DNA of 64,000 bases. Origin: an uncultured SAR116 cluster alpha proteobacterium. Its GTDB lineage: Bacteria; Pseudomonadota; Alphaproteobacteria; Puniceispirillales; Marisalimonadaceae. Numbering within the stretch: position 1 is the first letter of the stretch; each line of letters starts with the position of its first letter. Made by a program: the position numbers and the translations under genes. Under the pieces are notes generated by a model. The model did no database searches. It had not been told where the DNA came from and worked only from the letters and a program-made list of their open reading frames with translations. Positions 19,914 through 29,893 of this stretch are shown here, one piece after another. The stretch spans positions 1 to 64,000 of the forward strand of contig CACNGC010000004.1 of NCBI GenBank assembly GCA_902619805.1. Direction: 5' to 3'.

Positions 19914-21137
19914 CTAGTTATTTTCAAAATAGTTTTCTATGGCAATAGCCAAATTTTTACTGAGTTCGTTTAAATACTTTGAATTTATTAATTTTTTTTC
20001 TTCTTGCTTGTTAGACAAAAAACCAATCTCAATTAATACAGAGGGAATATCGTATGATTTTAGAACTGTAAATCCAGCAAATCTATGACCTCGATTTACT
20101 GCTAATTTTGTTTTTTCTAAATTATATAGAATTTTTTTAGCTAAAAATGCGCTATCATTCATTGCCTCTCTTTGAAACATTTTAATCAAAGTCCCGTAAA
20201 TCAAAGGATCTTCAATTTTTTCATTATTATTTAAAATAATGTCAACTTCATTCTCCCTTTTAGCTAACAATCGAGCTTCTTTATCTGAAGCTTTGTCAGA
20301 GAGACTAAACACTGAAATTCCTTTTGCTTTTTTATTTACACTTGAATCAGCATGTATAGAAACAAAAATGTCAGCTTTGCTTTGTTTTGCTAATAAAGTT
20401 CTTTTTCTTAACGATAAATAAACATCTTTATTTCGAGATAGAATTGGATTTATTTTTTTATTCTTTCGTAATGCTTTTGCTAATAAAATTGAAGCCTTTA
20501 AAGTTATATTTTTTTCTAATGAACCTAATTGACCTATCGCACCAGGATCTTTGCCACCATGGCCTGGGTCTATAAAAACAACATAATTTTTCATAGATTT
20601 AATTTTATTAAAAATTTTTTTTTTAATTACAGGCAAATCAATATTTTTAGATGAAATATTTGTATCATTTTTTAAAGAAAAAATATCTCCTTTATTTTTA
20701 TGTAAAGCATGTTTGGCAATCGCAAAATTTACTTCTGAAGTATCAGAAAAGTACATATTTATACTAATACTTTGATTATTAATTTTATAATATTTAATAT
20801 CTGATATTATAGTAGGTTTTTTAAATTCTATTACTAAGTTAGTTTTGGCACTAGTAAATTGATTGACCCTTACACTTCTAATAAATTGACTATTTTTAAT
20901 ATTATTTTCGTTTATATTTATTTTATTTCTAAACTTTATTTGCATTCTATATGGGTCATTCAATAATTTAATTTTCATGACTTCAGTAGAAGGTATATTT
21001 AAACAGTTAATATTTATATTTGTTATTTCGCAAGTTTGATTATTCTTGGCAGCACAAACATTCGAGACAAACATATTAAGTGAACAAAAATAAATAAATG
21101 CTAAGAAAAACACTATATATTTTTTTTTTTGAATCAT
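19914..21137 (-). CDS. N-acetylmuramoyl-L-alanine amidase (AmiC-like, AMIN domain)
   Basis: VFIDPGHGGKDPGAIG, DIFVSIHADSS, SVLIEIGFLSN: amidase_3 motifs. Confidence 0.95.
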   Translation of the reverse strand: MIQKKKYIVFFLAFIYFCSLNMFVSNVCAAKNNQTCEITNININCLNIPSTEVMKIKLLNDPYRMQIKFRNKININENNIKNSQFIRSVRVNQFTSAKTNLVIEFKKPTIISDIKYYKINNQSISINMYFSDTSEVNFAIAKHALHKNKGDIFSLKNDTNISSKNIDLPVIKKKIFNKIKSMKNYVVFIDPGHGGKDPGAIGQLGSLEKNITLKASILLAKALRKNKKINPILSRNKDVYLSLRKRTLLAKQSKADIFVSIHADSSVNKKAKGISVFSLSDKASDKEARLLAKRENEVDIILNNNEKIEDPLIYGTLIKMFQREAMNDSAFLAKKILYNLEKTKLAVNRGHRFAGFTVLKSYDIPSVLIEIGFLSNKQEEKKLINSKYLNELSKNLAIAIENYFENN

Positions 21138-21255
21138 AACAGTCGTTTTTAAATTTTTATATCTCTACGAAAGCTATTTATATAACAAAAAATAAAGTTT
21201 GTCTTGATAACGTTTAGGTTATATAATTAACTTTGGAATTTTGGCTTAATTACAT

Positions 21256-21318
21256 ACTAACGTATTTAGTAAAAGAAAGAAGAAGCAAAAAAGTTAGTGT
21301 ATAACGCGAAAGCGTATA
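21256..21318 (+). promoter_or_regulatory. Candidate structured rne 5' leader (two hairpins)
   Basis: ACTAA-CGTAT-TTAGT (21256-21270) and TAT(a)ACGC-GAAA-GCGTATA (21300-21318, GNRA tetraloop) in a roughly 420-nt leader. Confidence 0.4.
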
Positions 21319-21557
21319 AATAAATTGAATGAGTTTAGAATTAATAAGGAAAATATCACTAAAAAATGAGGTTGTTGTCGTATTTTTATATCAAAGATGT
21401 ATTTATATTTTATTTGAATTATAATATTACTCTTATATACAAATCATAAACATATTATATATAAGTTTATATCTCTATTTATTTTCATAAAACTCATTCC
21501 GGTTTTAATGTGCTATCAAACTTGTTTTGGTAACTCATTTTCGTTTGGAGATTAATT

Positions 21558-23615
21558 ATGAGTAAACGTTTGTTAATTGATGCAAGGCAATCAGAAGAAA
21601 CTAGAGTTATAACAACTACAAATGGTATAATAGATGATTTTGAATATGAAGTTCATTCTCGAAGGCAACTTAAAGGAAATATTTATTTAGCAAGAGTTAC
21701 AAGAGTAGAACCTAGCCTTCAAGCAGCTTTTGTTGAATATGGAGGAAATCGTCAAGGTTTTTTAGCTTTTAGTGAAATTCATCCAGATTATTATAGAATA
21801 CCTATTGAAGACAAAAACAAACTTATAGCTGAAGCATCTGCTAAAACTGATGAGGAACTTTCTTCTAATGAAGATATTAATGAGGATTTAACAGATGATT
21901 ATAATGAAGAAGAACTCAAAAAAATAAAAAGAAATTTATATAGAAATTATAAAATCCAAGAAGTTATTGCTCGCCGTCAAATCTTATTAGTACAAGTTGT
22001 AAAAGAAGAACGTGGAACAAAAGGAGCTGCTCTAACTACATATATATCTATTGCTGGAAGATATTGCGTGCTTATGCCTAATACACCTAGAGGTGGAGGG
22101 GTAAGCAGAAAAATTGCAAATATCTCAGATAGAAAAAGACTTAAAAACATAGTTGATGACTTAGATGTTGCGGACGGAATGGCTGTAATTATTAGAACAG
22201 CTGGCAGTAAAAGAACTAAGGCTGAAATCAAAAGAGATTTTTCTAATTCAATATCTATTTGGGAAAATGTAAAAAAACTAACTTTAGAATCTAACGCTCC
22301 TTTTCTAATACATGAGGAAGGGTCTTTAGTTAAAAGAGCTATCAGAGATCTTTATAATAGTGAAATTGATGAAGTGTTGGTTGAAGGAGTTGAGGCCTAC
22401 AAAGTTTGTAAAAATTATATGAAAGCTGTAATGCCAAGCCATGCAAAAAAAGTTCAACAATACAATAACAGAAAACCTTTATTTCAAAATTTCAAACTAG
22501 ACTCTCAATTACATGATATTTTTAATCCAAGAGTTAATCTTAAATCAGGTGGATATTTGATTATAGATCAAACAGAGGCGCTAGTTGCAATAGATGTCAA
22601 TTCTGGAAAAGCAACAAGGGAAAGATCAATAGAAGATACAGCACTAAAAACCAACTTGGAAGCTGCTGAAGAATTTTCTCGTCAATCAAGACTTCGAGAT
22701 CTTTCTGGATTAATAGTAATTGATTTTATAGATATGGAAGACAGCAAAAATCGTAATCTTGTTGAAAAAAAATTAAAAGAAGCAATGAGAAAAGATAGGG
22801 CAAGAATTCAAATTGGTGAAATTAGTAACTTTGGACTTCTTGAGCTATCTAGACAAAGATTAAGACCCTCAGTAATTGAAAACTCTTCTGAGCTATGTCC
22901 ACAATGTGGTGGTTCAGGCAGGATACAATCAATTGAGGTAAGTGCAATTCAGATCCTTAGATCTATTGAAGAAGAAGGAAGCTCCAATGACTATATAGGT
23001 ATTAAGATTTCAGCACATTCCGATATCATATTACATATTCTTAATAAAAAACGCACAGAGTTAAATGAAATTGAAACAAGATACAACATTTCAATTGATT
23101 TTATGAATGATAACTCAATTATTCCTCCTCAAAAAAAATTAGAAATTATAAAAAATAATTCAATTGCTAACCAAGAACTAAAAGAAATTAAAACTAATTC
23201 TACTTCTGATAATGTAGATGAAAATGAAAATAAAAACATAAAAGGTAAAAGATTAAATAAAAGAAAGAAAAGAGCCCCTAAACAAGATAGGAAAGATGTA
23301 AAAACTGCCATTGAAGAAAAAGATACTTTTGAAGAGAAAAATAAAATTCAAGATATTCCTAAAGAATTGAAAAAAAAGAAACCTCGAACCAAAACTAAAA
23401 AATCAATTATAAAAAAACCAAAAATTAAACCTAACAATAAATTAAAAGATACTGAAACACAAAATATTCAAAAAGAAAAAACAATTGAAACAGAAACTAA
23501 AGAAATATACACTGAATTAAGAGAAATTAAATCGTCATCTCCTATCGAAGTGACACAAATAGATGAAAACTCAAGTTTAGAAAAACCTAAAAAAAAGGGG
23601 TGGTGGTCACAATAA
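21558..23615 (+). CDS. rne: Ribonuclease E/G family protein
   Basis: MSKRLLIDARQSEETRV, S1-like YLARVTRVEPSLQAAFVEYGGNRQGFL, LIVIDFIDM, CPQCGGSGR Zn-link, Lys/Glu-rich disordered tail. Confidence 0.95.
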   Translation: MSKRLLIDARQSEETRVITTTNGIIDDFEYEVHSRRQLKGNIYLARVTRVEPSLQAAFVEYGGNRQGFLAFSEIHPDYYRIPIEDKNKLIAEASAKTDEELSSNEDINEDLTDDYNEEELKKIKRNLYRNYKIQEVIARRQILLVQVVKEERGTKGAALTTYISIAGRYCVLMPNTPRGGGVSRKIANISDRKRLKNIVDDLDVADGMAVIIRTAGSKRTKAEIKRDFSNSISIWENVKKLTLESNAPFLIHEEGSLVKRAIRDLYNSEIDEVLVEGVEAYKVCKNYMKAVMPSHAKKVQQYNNRKPLFQNFKLDSQLHDIFNPRVNLKSGGYLIIDQTEALVAIDVNSGKATRERSIEDTALKTNLEAAEEFSRQSRLRDLSGLIVIDFIDMEDSKNRNLVEKKLKEAMRKDRARIQIGEISNFGLLELSRQRLRPSVIENSSELCPQCGGSGRIQSIEVSAIQILRSIEEEGSSNDYIGIKISAHSDIILHILNKKRTELNEIETRYNISIDFMNDNSIIPPQKKLEIIKNNSIANQELKEIKTNSTSDNVDENENKNIKGKRLNKRKKRAPKQDRKDVKTAIEEKDTFEEKNKIQDIPKELKKKKPRTKTKKSIIKKPKIKPNNKLKDTETQNIQKEKTIETETKEIYTELREIKSSSPIEVTQIDENSSLEKPKKKGWWSQ

Positions 23616-24964
23616 AATTTATTGCGTTAATACTTTTTATTTTTTTTTCAAATCAATCATATTCTGCACAAAAATACCAAATAATTCGAGATGCAGAAAT
23701 TGAATTTTTTTTACATAAAATTATAAAATCAATTATTGAGGAAGGTCAAAGTAAAAACTTTTACCCTATATTAGTTTTGAATAGTGAATACAATGCATTC
23801 GTAACTGGTTCTAACAAAATTTATATAAATACTGGTTTGATTAATCAAGCTAATTCTTTAAGCGAAATTCAAGCTGTGTTGGCTCATGAAATTGGGCATT
23901 TAGCTCTAAACCACTACAATACGAGATTAATTAATTCTAAAAAATTATCAAATTATTCAAAACTTGCAACATTTGCAGGCATTGCTCTATCAGCCAAAGG
24001 AAAACTAGACGCTGACACAGCTGTTGGACTGATAATTGGATCTGATGATCTTACCAATAAATCTTCACTTCAATTTTCTAGAATACAAGAACAACAAGCT
24101 GATAAATTTGCATTGGATTATTTGATAAAGAACAAAATTTCTTTAATAGGCTTGGAAAAGTTATTAACAAATTTAGCTAATGAAGAACTTAAAAACACAA
24201 ATAGAGCATTAAATTATTATAGATCACATCCTTTTTCAAAACAAAGGTTAGAACAGGTTAAAAATTATAAATTGCAATATCAAAAAGTATCATTGGCTGA
24301 ACAAACAGTATTGATTAATGAAAATGTAATTTCTTTGAAATATATTAAAAATAAAATAAAGGCTTATAGTATTGATCCTAATGATGTGATAAGAAGTTTG
24401 GAAAATAAGAATGATTTTTTATCTACTTACTCACAAATGATTGCCTTATATAGGCTTGGTAAATACCAATTAGCTCACAAAAAACATACTTTAATAAAAA
24501 ATAAATACAAAGAGTATCCATTTTTTTCTGAGTTAAAAGGTGATATTTACTACAAAGAAGGTAATTTCAATATCGCAATTAATGAATATGAAAAAGCAAT
24601 TCAGACTTTACAGGAAGTTTTTCATCCCTCGAGTGATCTTATAAAGTTCTCTCTAATTAAGACATATTTACAAACCAATAACAAAGGTGATTTAAATAAA
24701 TCAATTATACTTTTAGAAGAACTACTATTAAATAATCCCAATTGGAGTTATTTATGGAGATTATTATCTAAAGCATCTGGCAAATTAAACAAAAAAGGAA
24801 TAGCTTATATTGCCTTAGCTGAAGAGGCGCTTATCAAAAAAAACTTTATTAAAGCAAAAAAATATGTAGAAATAGCTAACAAACAACCTGGTTTATCCAT
24901 AACTTACAAGTTAAGGGGCACTGATATACTTAATAGAATAAAATTAAAATATAAAAAAAAGTAA
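23600..24964 (+). CDS. M48 family metalloprotease with TPR-like C-terminus (BepA-like)
   Basis: VLAHEIGHLALNH (HEXXH), EQQADKFALDYL, signal peptide, TPR-like repeats. Confidence 0.9.
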   Translation: MVVTIKFIALILFIFFSNQSYSAQKYQIIRDAEIEFFLHKIIKSIIEEGQSKNFYPILVLNSEYNAFVTGSNKIYINTGLINQANSLSEIQAVLAHEIGHLALNHYNTRLINSKKLSNYSKLATFAGIALSAKGKLDADTAVGLIIGSDDLTNKSSLQFSRIQEQQADKFALDYLIKNKISLIGLEKLLTNLANEELKNTNRALNYYRSHPFSKQRLEQVKNYKLQYQKVSLAEQTVLINENVISLKYIKNKIKAYSIDPNDVIRSLENKNDFLSTYSQMIALYRLGKYQLAHKKHTLIKNKYKEYPFFSELKGDIYYKEGNFNIAINEYEKAIQTLQEVFHPSSDLIKFSLIKTYLQTNNKGDLNKSIILLEELLLNNPNWSYLWRLLSKASGKLNKKGIAYIALAEEALIKKNFIKAKKYVEIANKQPGLSITYKLRGTDILNRIKLKYKKK

Positions 24965-24982
24965 AATATTGGTAAGCAAAAA

Positions 24983-25690
24983 ATGATAAGAATAATATTT
25001 ATCTACATTTCTATTTTTATATCTATTTTTGTAATAATATTTCCATCTCATTCACATGAGATAAATAAAGATAATATAGATTCAATAATAAAAAATTTTT
25101 TAAAAAAAAATCCTGATTTCATAAAATCCACATTAGATAATTATAAAATATCTCTTGAAAACAAAAAAAAACAAAATGCTATCAAAATGTTGAAGGATAT
25201 TGGCAATCCAGGCATTTTACTTAAACAAGCTGATGTAACCATCTATGAATTTTTTGATTATAATTGCGGTTATTGTAAATCAGTAGTTAAACCAATAATG
25301 GATCTTTTATCTGAAGATAAAAAAATTAATTTTGTTTTCGTTGAATTTCCAATCTTATCTCAACAATCATATTTTGCTGCTAAAGCAGCCCTTGCCTCAA
25401 AAAAACAAGATCTGTACAATAAATTTCATCTATCATTAATGAAAACCAAAGGAAGAGTTAATGAAGAAAAGGTATTTAGCACAGCTAAGGAAATAGGTTT
25501 AGATATAGATCAACTAAAAACAGACATGAATAAACCAGAGATCGAACAACAATTGGTGAAAAATAGAGAAATTGCAAAATTACTTAATTTAAATGGAACT
25601 CCTGCATTTATAATTGGCGATATTATTTATCCTGGTGCATTAAACTTAAATAATTTAAAAGAAATAATAAAACAATATAGAAAAAGTTAA
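24983..25690 (+). CDS. DsbA family protein-disulfide oxidoreductase
   Basis: IYEFFDYNCGYCKSVVKP (CXXC), NGTPAFIIGD cis-Pro region. Confidence 0.92.
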   Translation: MIRIIFIYISIFISIFVIIFPSHSHEINKDNIDSIIKNFLKKNPDFIKSTLDNYKISLENKKKQNAIKMLKDIGNPGILLKQADVTIYEFFDYNCGYCKSVVKPIMDLLSEDKKINFVFVEFPILSQQSYFAAKAALASKKQDLYNKFHLSLMKTKGRVNEEKVFSTAKEIGLDIDQLKTDMNKPEIEQQLVKNREIAKLLNLNGTPAFIIGDIIYPGALNLNNLKEIIKQYRKS

Positions 25691-25738
25691 TTTATTATTG
25701 ATAATTAGTCTGAAAATTGACAAAAATTTAAATTATGC

Positions 25739-26197
25739 ATGTTTCGGAGATATGTTTTGAGTAAAAAATTATACATTATAAATGGTCCAAACTTAAACCT
25801 TCTTGGAACAAGAGAACCTGAAAAATATGGTAATATTTCTTTAGATAAAGTAAAAAAACTTTGTTTAGAAAAATGTCAAAATTATAACTTAAATTTAAGT
25901 TTTTTTCAATCAAACATTGAAGGTGAGTTGATTGATGAAATACATAACTCTATTAATGATGGACAAGGAATTATAATAAATGCAGGAGCATTAACTCATA
26001 CCTCAATTGGACTCCTTGATGCCCTTAATATGTTTAAAGGCCCTAAAATAGAATTGCATATAACTAATATTTACGCTCGTGAAAATTTTCGTCATAAATC
26101 TTATATTTCACCAGTTGTAAATGGAATAATCGCTGGATTTGGTTTTAATTCTTACCTCCACGCTATAGATGCCATCAAAGACCTTATAAAAGATTAA
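25739..26197 (+). CDS. aroQ: Type II 3-dehydroquinate dehydratase
   Basis: YIINGPNLNLLGTREPEKYG, FQSNIEGELID, INAGALTHTSIGLLDAL, ELHITNIYARENFRHKS. Confidence 0.96.
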   Translation: MFRRYVLSKKLYIINGPNLNLLGTREPEKYGNISLDKVKKLCLEKCQNYNLNLSFFQSNIEGELIDEIHNSINDGQGIIINAGALTHTSIGLLDALNMFKGPKIELHITNIYARENFRHKSYISPVVNGIIAGFGFNSYLHAIDAIKDLIKD

Positions 26198-26215
26198 ATT
26201 AGAAAAGGTAATTTT

Positions 26216-26692
26216 ATGACAAAAAAAAATGTCCACAAAGAAAATTTAAGTATAGTCCAACAGTTCGTTGATATGGTCAACAAAGATAATTTAATGGAAT
26301 TGGAATATGAGGCAGATGACTTTAAGGTAAAAGTTGTAAAAAATATGAAAACTTCTTTTTCAACACCTCAAGAAACTATTGTTAGCATTCCAAACGCTAG
26401 CGAAAATAAAGAGGCTTCTAAATCAATTGAAAAGGTAGGACAATTTACCAACAAACATCCTGGTGCAGTAAATTCTCCAATGGTTGGTACTGCATATTCT
26501 GCACCTGAACCTGGTAAAGATCCATTTATTAAACTAAATTCTCAAGTTATAAAGGGAGATACATTACTCATTATTGAGGCTATGAAAGTAATGAATACAA
26601 TTGCGGCCCCTAAATCTGGAAAGGTAGTTTTTATTGGATTTGAAGATAGCCAACCAGTAGAATTTGATCAATTACTAGTTGTGATTGAGTAA
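26216..26692 (+). CDS. accB: Acetyl-CoA carboxylase biotin carboxyl carrier protein
   Basis: IEAMKVMNTIAAP biotinylation motif. Confidence 0.96.
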   Translation: MTKKNVHKENLSIVQQFVDMVNKDNLMELEYEADDFKVKVVKNMKTSFSTPQETIVSIPNASENKEASKSIEKVGQFTNKHPGAVNSPMVGTAYSAPEPGKDPFIKLNSQVIKGDTLLIIEAMKVMNTIAAPKSGKVVFIGFEDSQPVEFDQLLVVIE

Positions 26693-28046
26693 TAAAATTA
26701 TGGTGTTCAAAAAAATATTAATAGCAAATCGTGGTGATGTAGCATTAAGAGTTTTAAGAGCCTGCAAAGAACTTAATATTCAAACAGTCGCTATTCATTC
26801 AACTGCTGACAGCGAGGCAATGCATGTTAGATTGGCAGACGAGACTGTTTGTATTGGAGGACCATCATCATCAGAGTCATATTTGAACATCCCTGCTATA
26901 ATAACTGCAGCTCAATTAGTAGGAGCAGATGCTATTCATCCCGGAGTAGGTTTTTTATCAGAAAATTCTGATTTTGCAGAAATCGTGGAGGCTCATAATA
27001 TAGTTTTTATTGGACCAAAAGCAGAGCATATAAAATGTATGGGTGATAAAATACAGGCAAAAATTACAGCAAAAGAACTAGGTATTCCTCTTGTTCCAGG
27101 CTCTAAAAGTGACATTGTAGATTTTAAAAATGCATTAATTGAAGCAAAAGAAATTGGCTATCCAGTACTCATCAAAGCCGCATCAGGTGGTGGTGGTAGG
27201 GGTATGAAAGTAGCTATGAGTGAGAAAGATTTAGAAGCCGCTTTTACTTCAGCAAAAAGTGAAGCAAAGGCAGCCTTTGGTGATGATCGTGTTTATATGG
27301 AAAGATATCTCCAAAAACCAAGGCATATTGAAGTTCAAATTATTGGAGATAAATTTGGTAATACCGTCCATCTTGGTGAAAGAGAGTGTTCGATACAAAG
27401 ACGTCATCAAAAAGTAATTGAAGAAGCTCCTTCACCTGCTATGGACCAAACAACAAGAGATAAAATAGGTAATATTGCATCGCTCGCTGTGGCAAAAATG
27501 GGCTATCTAGGATTAGGTACAATTGAATTCTTATATGAGGATGGTCAATTTTTTTTCATTGAGATGAATACAAGGCTTCAGGTTGAGCATCCAATTACAG
27601 AGGCTATTACTGGAATAGATCTAGTTAAAGAACAAATTATGATTGCTGCTGGTCAACCTATATCTTTCAAACAAGATGATGTAAAATTTAATGGACACGC
27701 TATTGAATGTAGGATCAATGCAGAAGATCCAAAAACATTTATTCCTTCACCTGGCAAAATCACGCAATTTCATTCTCCATGTGGGTTAGGAATTAGAATA
27801 GAGTCATGTGTATATTCTGGTTACATAGTTCCTCCATATTATGATAGTTTAATTGCCAAACTAATTGTGCATGCGTCTGATAGAGAACAATGTATATTAA
27901 GGTTAAAGCAAGCATTAAAAGAAATTGTTATTGAACCTATTTCTACTACTATTGATTTACATAAAGATATATTAGAAACCTCTGTGATGAAAGATGGGTC
28001 ATATGATATAAGATGGTTAGAAAATAAACTGTTAAATAATAATTAA
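26685..28046 (+). CDS. accC: Acetyl-CoA carboxylase biotin carboxylase subunit (likely start ATG 26700)
   Basis: FKKILIANRGDVALRV, KAASGGGGRGMK, EMNTRLQVEHPITE. Confidence 0.97.
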   Translation: MSNKIMVFKKILIANRGDVALRVLRACKELNIQTVAIHSTADSEAMHVRLADETVCIGGPSSSESYLNIPAIITAAQLVGADAIHPGVGFLSENSDFAEIVEAHNIVFIGPKAEHIKCMGDKIQAKITAKELGIPLVPGSKSDIVDFKNALIEAKEIGYPVLIKAASGGGGRGMKVAMSEKDLEAAFTSAKSEAKAAFGDDRVYMERYLQKPRHIEVQIIGDKFGNTVHLGERECSIQRRHQKVIEEAPSPAMDQTTRDKIGNIASLAVAKMGYLGLGTIEFLYEDGQFFFIEMNTRLQVEHPITEAITGIDLVKEQIMIAAGQPISFKQDDVKFNGHAIECRINAEDPKTFIPSPGKITQFHSPCGLGIRIESCVYSGYIVPPYYDSLIAKLIVHASDREQCILRLKQALKEIVIEPISTTIDLHKDILETSVMKDGSYDIRWLENKLLNNN

Positions 28047-28076
28047 AATATTTATCATTCGACCCAATATATATTT

Positions 28077-28751
28077 TTGAAAACTAAAGATAATAAAATA
28101 ATTACTCCAGACCAGCTTATAAGAGCTTATATGCTCGGTATGTTTCCAATGTCAGAGAGCAGAACAAATAAGAAGTTTTTCTTTGTTGATCCAGAATTTA
28201 GAGCTATTATTCCAATTTTTAATTTTCATATATCAAAAAGCCTTCTACGTATCGTAAAAAAAAGACCTTTTAAAATTACCTTAAATAAAGCTTTTCCTAA
28301 TGTCATTAATTCATGTGCAACTATCAACAGAACTGAAACATGGATAAACAAAGAAATAGAAAGCTTATTTATTTCTCTGTATGAAATGAAATACGCTCAT
28401 TCAGTAGAATGTTGGAAAGACGACAAATTGGTTGGGGGTGTATATGGATTAGCAATAGGAGGTGTTTTTTTTGCAGAATCTATGTTTAGCGCTATGCCGA
28501 ATGGAAGTAAAATAGCTTTATTAAATCTTGTAGCAAGATTGTGGAGAACGGGTTTTAGAATTTTAGATGTTCAGTTTTTAAATGACCATTTATTACAATT
28601 TGGGGCTTATGAAATAAGTAAAAATGAATTTCAGGAGGATCTTCAAAAAGCAATTCAATTAGAAGTAGACATTTTGTCTTTTGGCGAAACAGATGTTGAT
28701 TTCTCTAATTGTTTATCATCCTTTTTGCAAGCAAGAATAGAAATGTCATAA
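28077..28751 (+). CDS. aat: Leucyl/phenylalanyl-tRNA--protein transferase
   Basis: LIRAYMLGMFPMSES, VDPEFRAIIPI, LVGGVYGLAIGGVFFAESMFS, LDVQFLNDHLLQFGAYEIS. Confidence 0.96.
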   Translation: MKTKDNKIITPDQLIRAYMLGMFPMSESRTNKKFFFVDPEFRAIIPIFNFHISKSLLRIVKKRPFKITLNKAFPNVINSCATINRTETWINKEIESLFISLYEMKYAHSVECWKDDKLVGGVYGLAIGGVFFAESMFSAMPNGSKIALLNLVARLWRTGFRILDVQFLNDHLLQFGAYEISKNEFQEDLQKAIQLEVDILSFGETDVDFSNCLSSFLQARIEMS

Positions 28752-29086
28752 ACTGAGTTTTCTAGAGCATTTAGAGCAGGACTAGAAGCAAACATCCACC
28801 CCTTAAACTTAACTTCTGACAATCTATCAGAATTATCTTTTATTCTAATATATGCTAATGATTCAGGTTTAAAAATAGGTTTTGAAAAAACACATCTTTC
28901 AACGAAAATATCTAATACACCAAATTTATAAGTCTTCGCTACATCAACTTCAAAAGTCTTTATTCTGGCCGTAATTTTGTCCAAACCTTGGATTACTAAT
29001 CTATTACCTTCAATCCATTGTGAAGCAAATATAGTTTTTGAAATTGATAAGAAAATTATTATGATAAAAATTTCTAAAAGTCGCAT
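28655..29086 (-). CDS. DUF2155 domain-containing protein
   Basis: GLDKITARIKTFEVDVAKTYKFGVLDIFVERC...FKGWMFASSPALNALENSVYDISILAC. Confidence 0.85.
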   Translation of the reverse strand: MRLLEIFIIIIFLSISKTIFASQWIEGNRLVIQGLDKITARIKTFEVDVAKTYKFGVLDIFVERCVFSKPIFKPESLAYIRIKDNSDRLSEVKFKGWMFASSPALNALENSVYDISILACKKDDKQLEKSTSVSPKDKMSTSN

Positions 29087-29117
29087 TATTATAACCTAAG
29101 TGATATTTAGATATTTG

Positions 29118-29558
29118 TTACTCTTTTGAAAATAAAACTTTTCCTAGCAAATCTGTAAAACTAACAGCATCAGTAGTATCATATATAACATCATCTGGTT
29201 TAAGATATATTTCAGATGAGCCAGGTATAATATCCAAAAAATTACCTCCTAAAAGAGAAGAGGATGTAATTCTTGCTTGTGAGTCGTCTGGTATCTTTAT
29301 TTCATTATTGAGCTTGATATGGATTTTGGCATTATAATCGGACAGATCAAGATCCAACTTAGTAATTTTTCCTACATTTATTCCTGATATCTTTACATCA
29401 TCACCATTTTTTAAACCCGCTGAAGAACCAAATATCAGGGATATACTATACCCACTGCTTTGATTCTTATCAATCGATTGCATCCCAAGTATTAAAAAGA
29501 ATATAGCTGTTACTAAAACAACTGCACCCATCAAAATTTCAATATAACTGTATCTCAT
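29118..29558 (-). CDS. mlaD: MlaD-like MCE family outer-membrane lipid transport protein
   Basis: YIEILMGAVVLVTAIFFL, FGSSAGLKNGDDVKISGINVGKI, ITSSSLLGGNFLDIIPG. Confidence 0.92.
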   Translation of the reverse strand: MRYSYIEILMGAVVLVTAIFFLILGMQSIDKNQSSGYSISLIFGSSAGLKNGDDVKISGINVGKITKLDLDLSDYNAKIHIKLNNEIKIPDDSQARITSSSLLGGNFLDIIPGSSEIYLKPDDVIYDTTDAVSFTDLLGKVLFSKE

Positions 29559-29730
29559 ATTTAATATTCCTAAGTCAGATTATTTATCGATATTATATCT
29601 CAATTAAAAAAATAATAAATTAACATTATCAACTTTATTTTTCATGATTTTTTTTATGCTCAAAAATTAAGTAATATTAATGAGTTAAAAAAAAAAGTGA
29701 AAAAAATTGAATTATATGCTTTACGAAGGC

Positions 29731-29777
29731 ATACTAAATCATGTACTTTGAATGTTCATTATTACTACATATTGTGT
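29731..29777 (+). promoter_or_regulatory. Candidate tandem NrdR boxes upstream of nrdJ
   Basis: ATACTAAATCATGTAC (29731-29746) and TTACTACATATTGTGT (29762-29777), offset 31 bp, against consensus acaCwAtATaTwGtgt. Confidence 0.55.
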
Positions 29778-29786
29778 TTATCCACA
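29778..29786 (+). promoter_or_regulatory. DnaA box TTATCCACA
   Basis: Exact consensus 9-mer in the intergenic region. Confidence 0.6.
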
Positions 29787-29884
29787 GGCTGTTTTAATAA
29801 AAAAAATTCAAAAAACAAAATTTAATTGAGGAAAAACAACGCTTTATTGAAACAAATTTTTTAAATTAACTACCAAAAAGCAAG

Positions 29885-29893
29885 TTATCCACA
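29885..29893 (+). promoter_or_regulatory. DnaA box TTATCCACA
   Basis: Exact consensus 9-mer, same orientation, 107 bp from the first. Confidence 0.6.

Noticed and set aside
23129-23584. Lys/Glu-rich low-complexity stretch at the end of rne as a separate element
   Set aside because: It is the expected disordered C-terminal region of an RNase E-type protein, in frame with the catalytic part.
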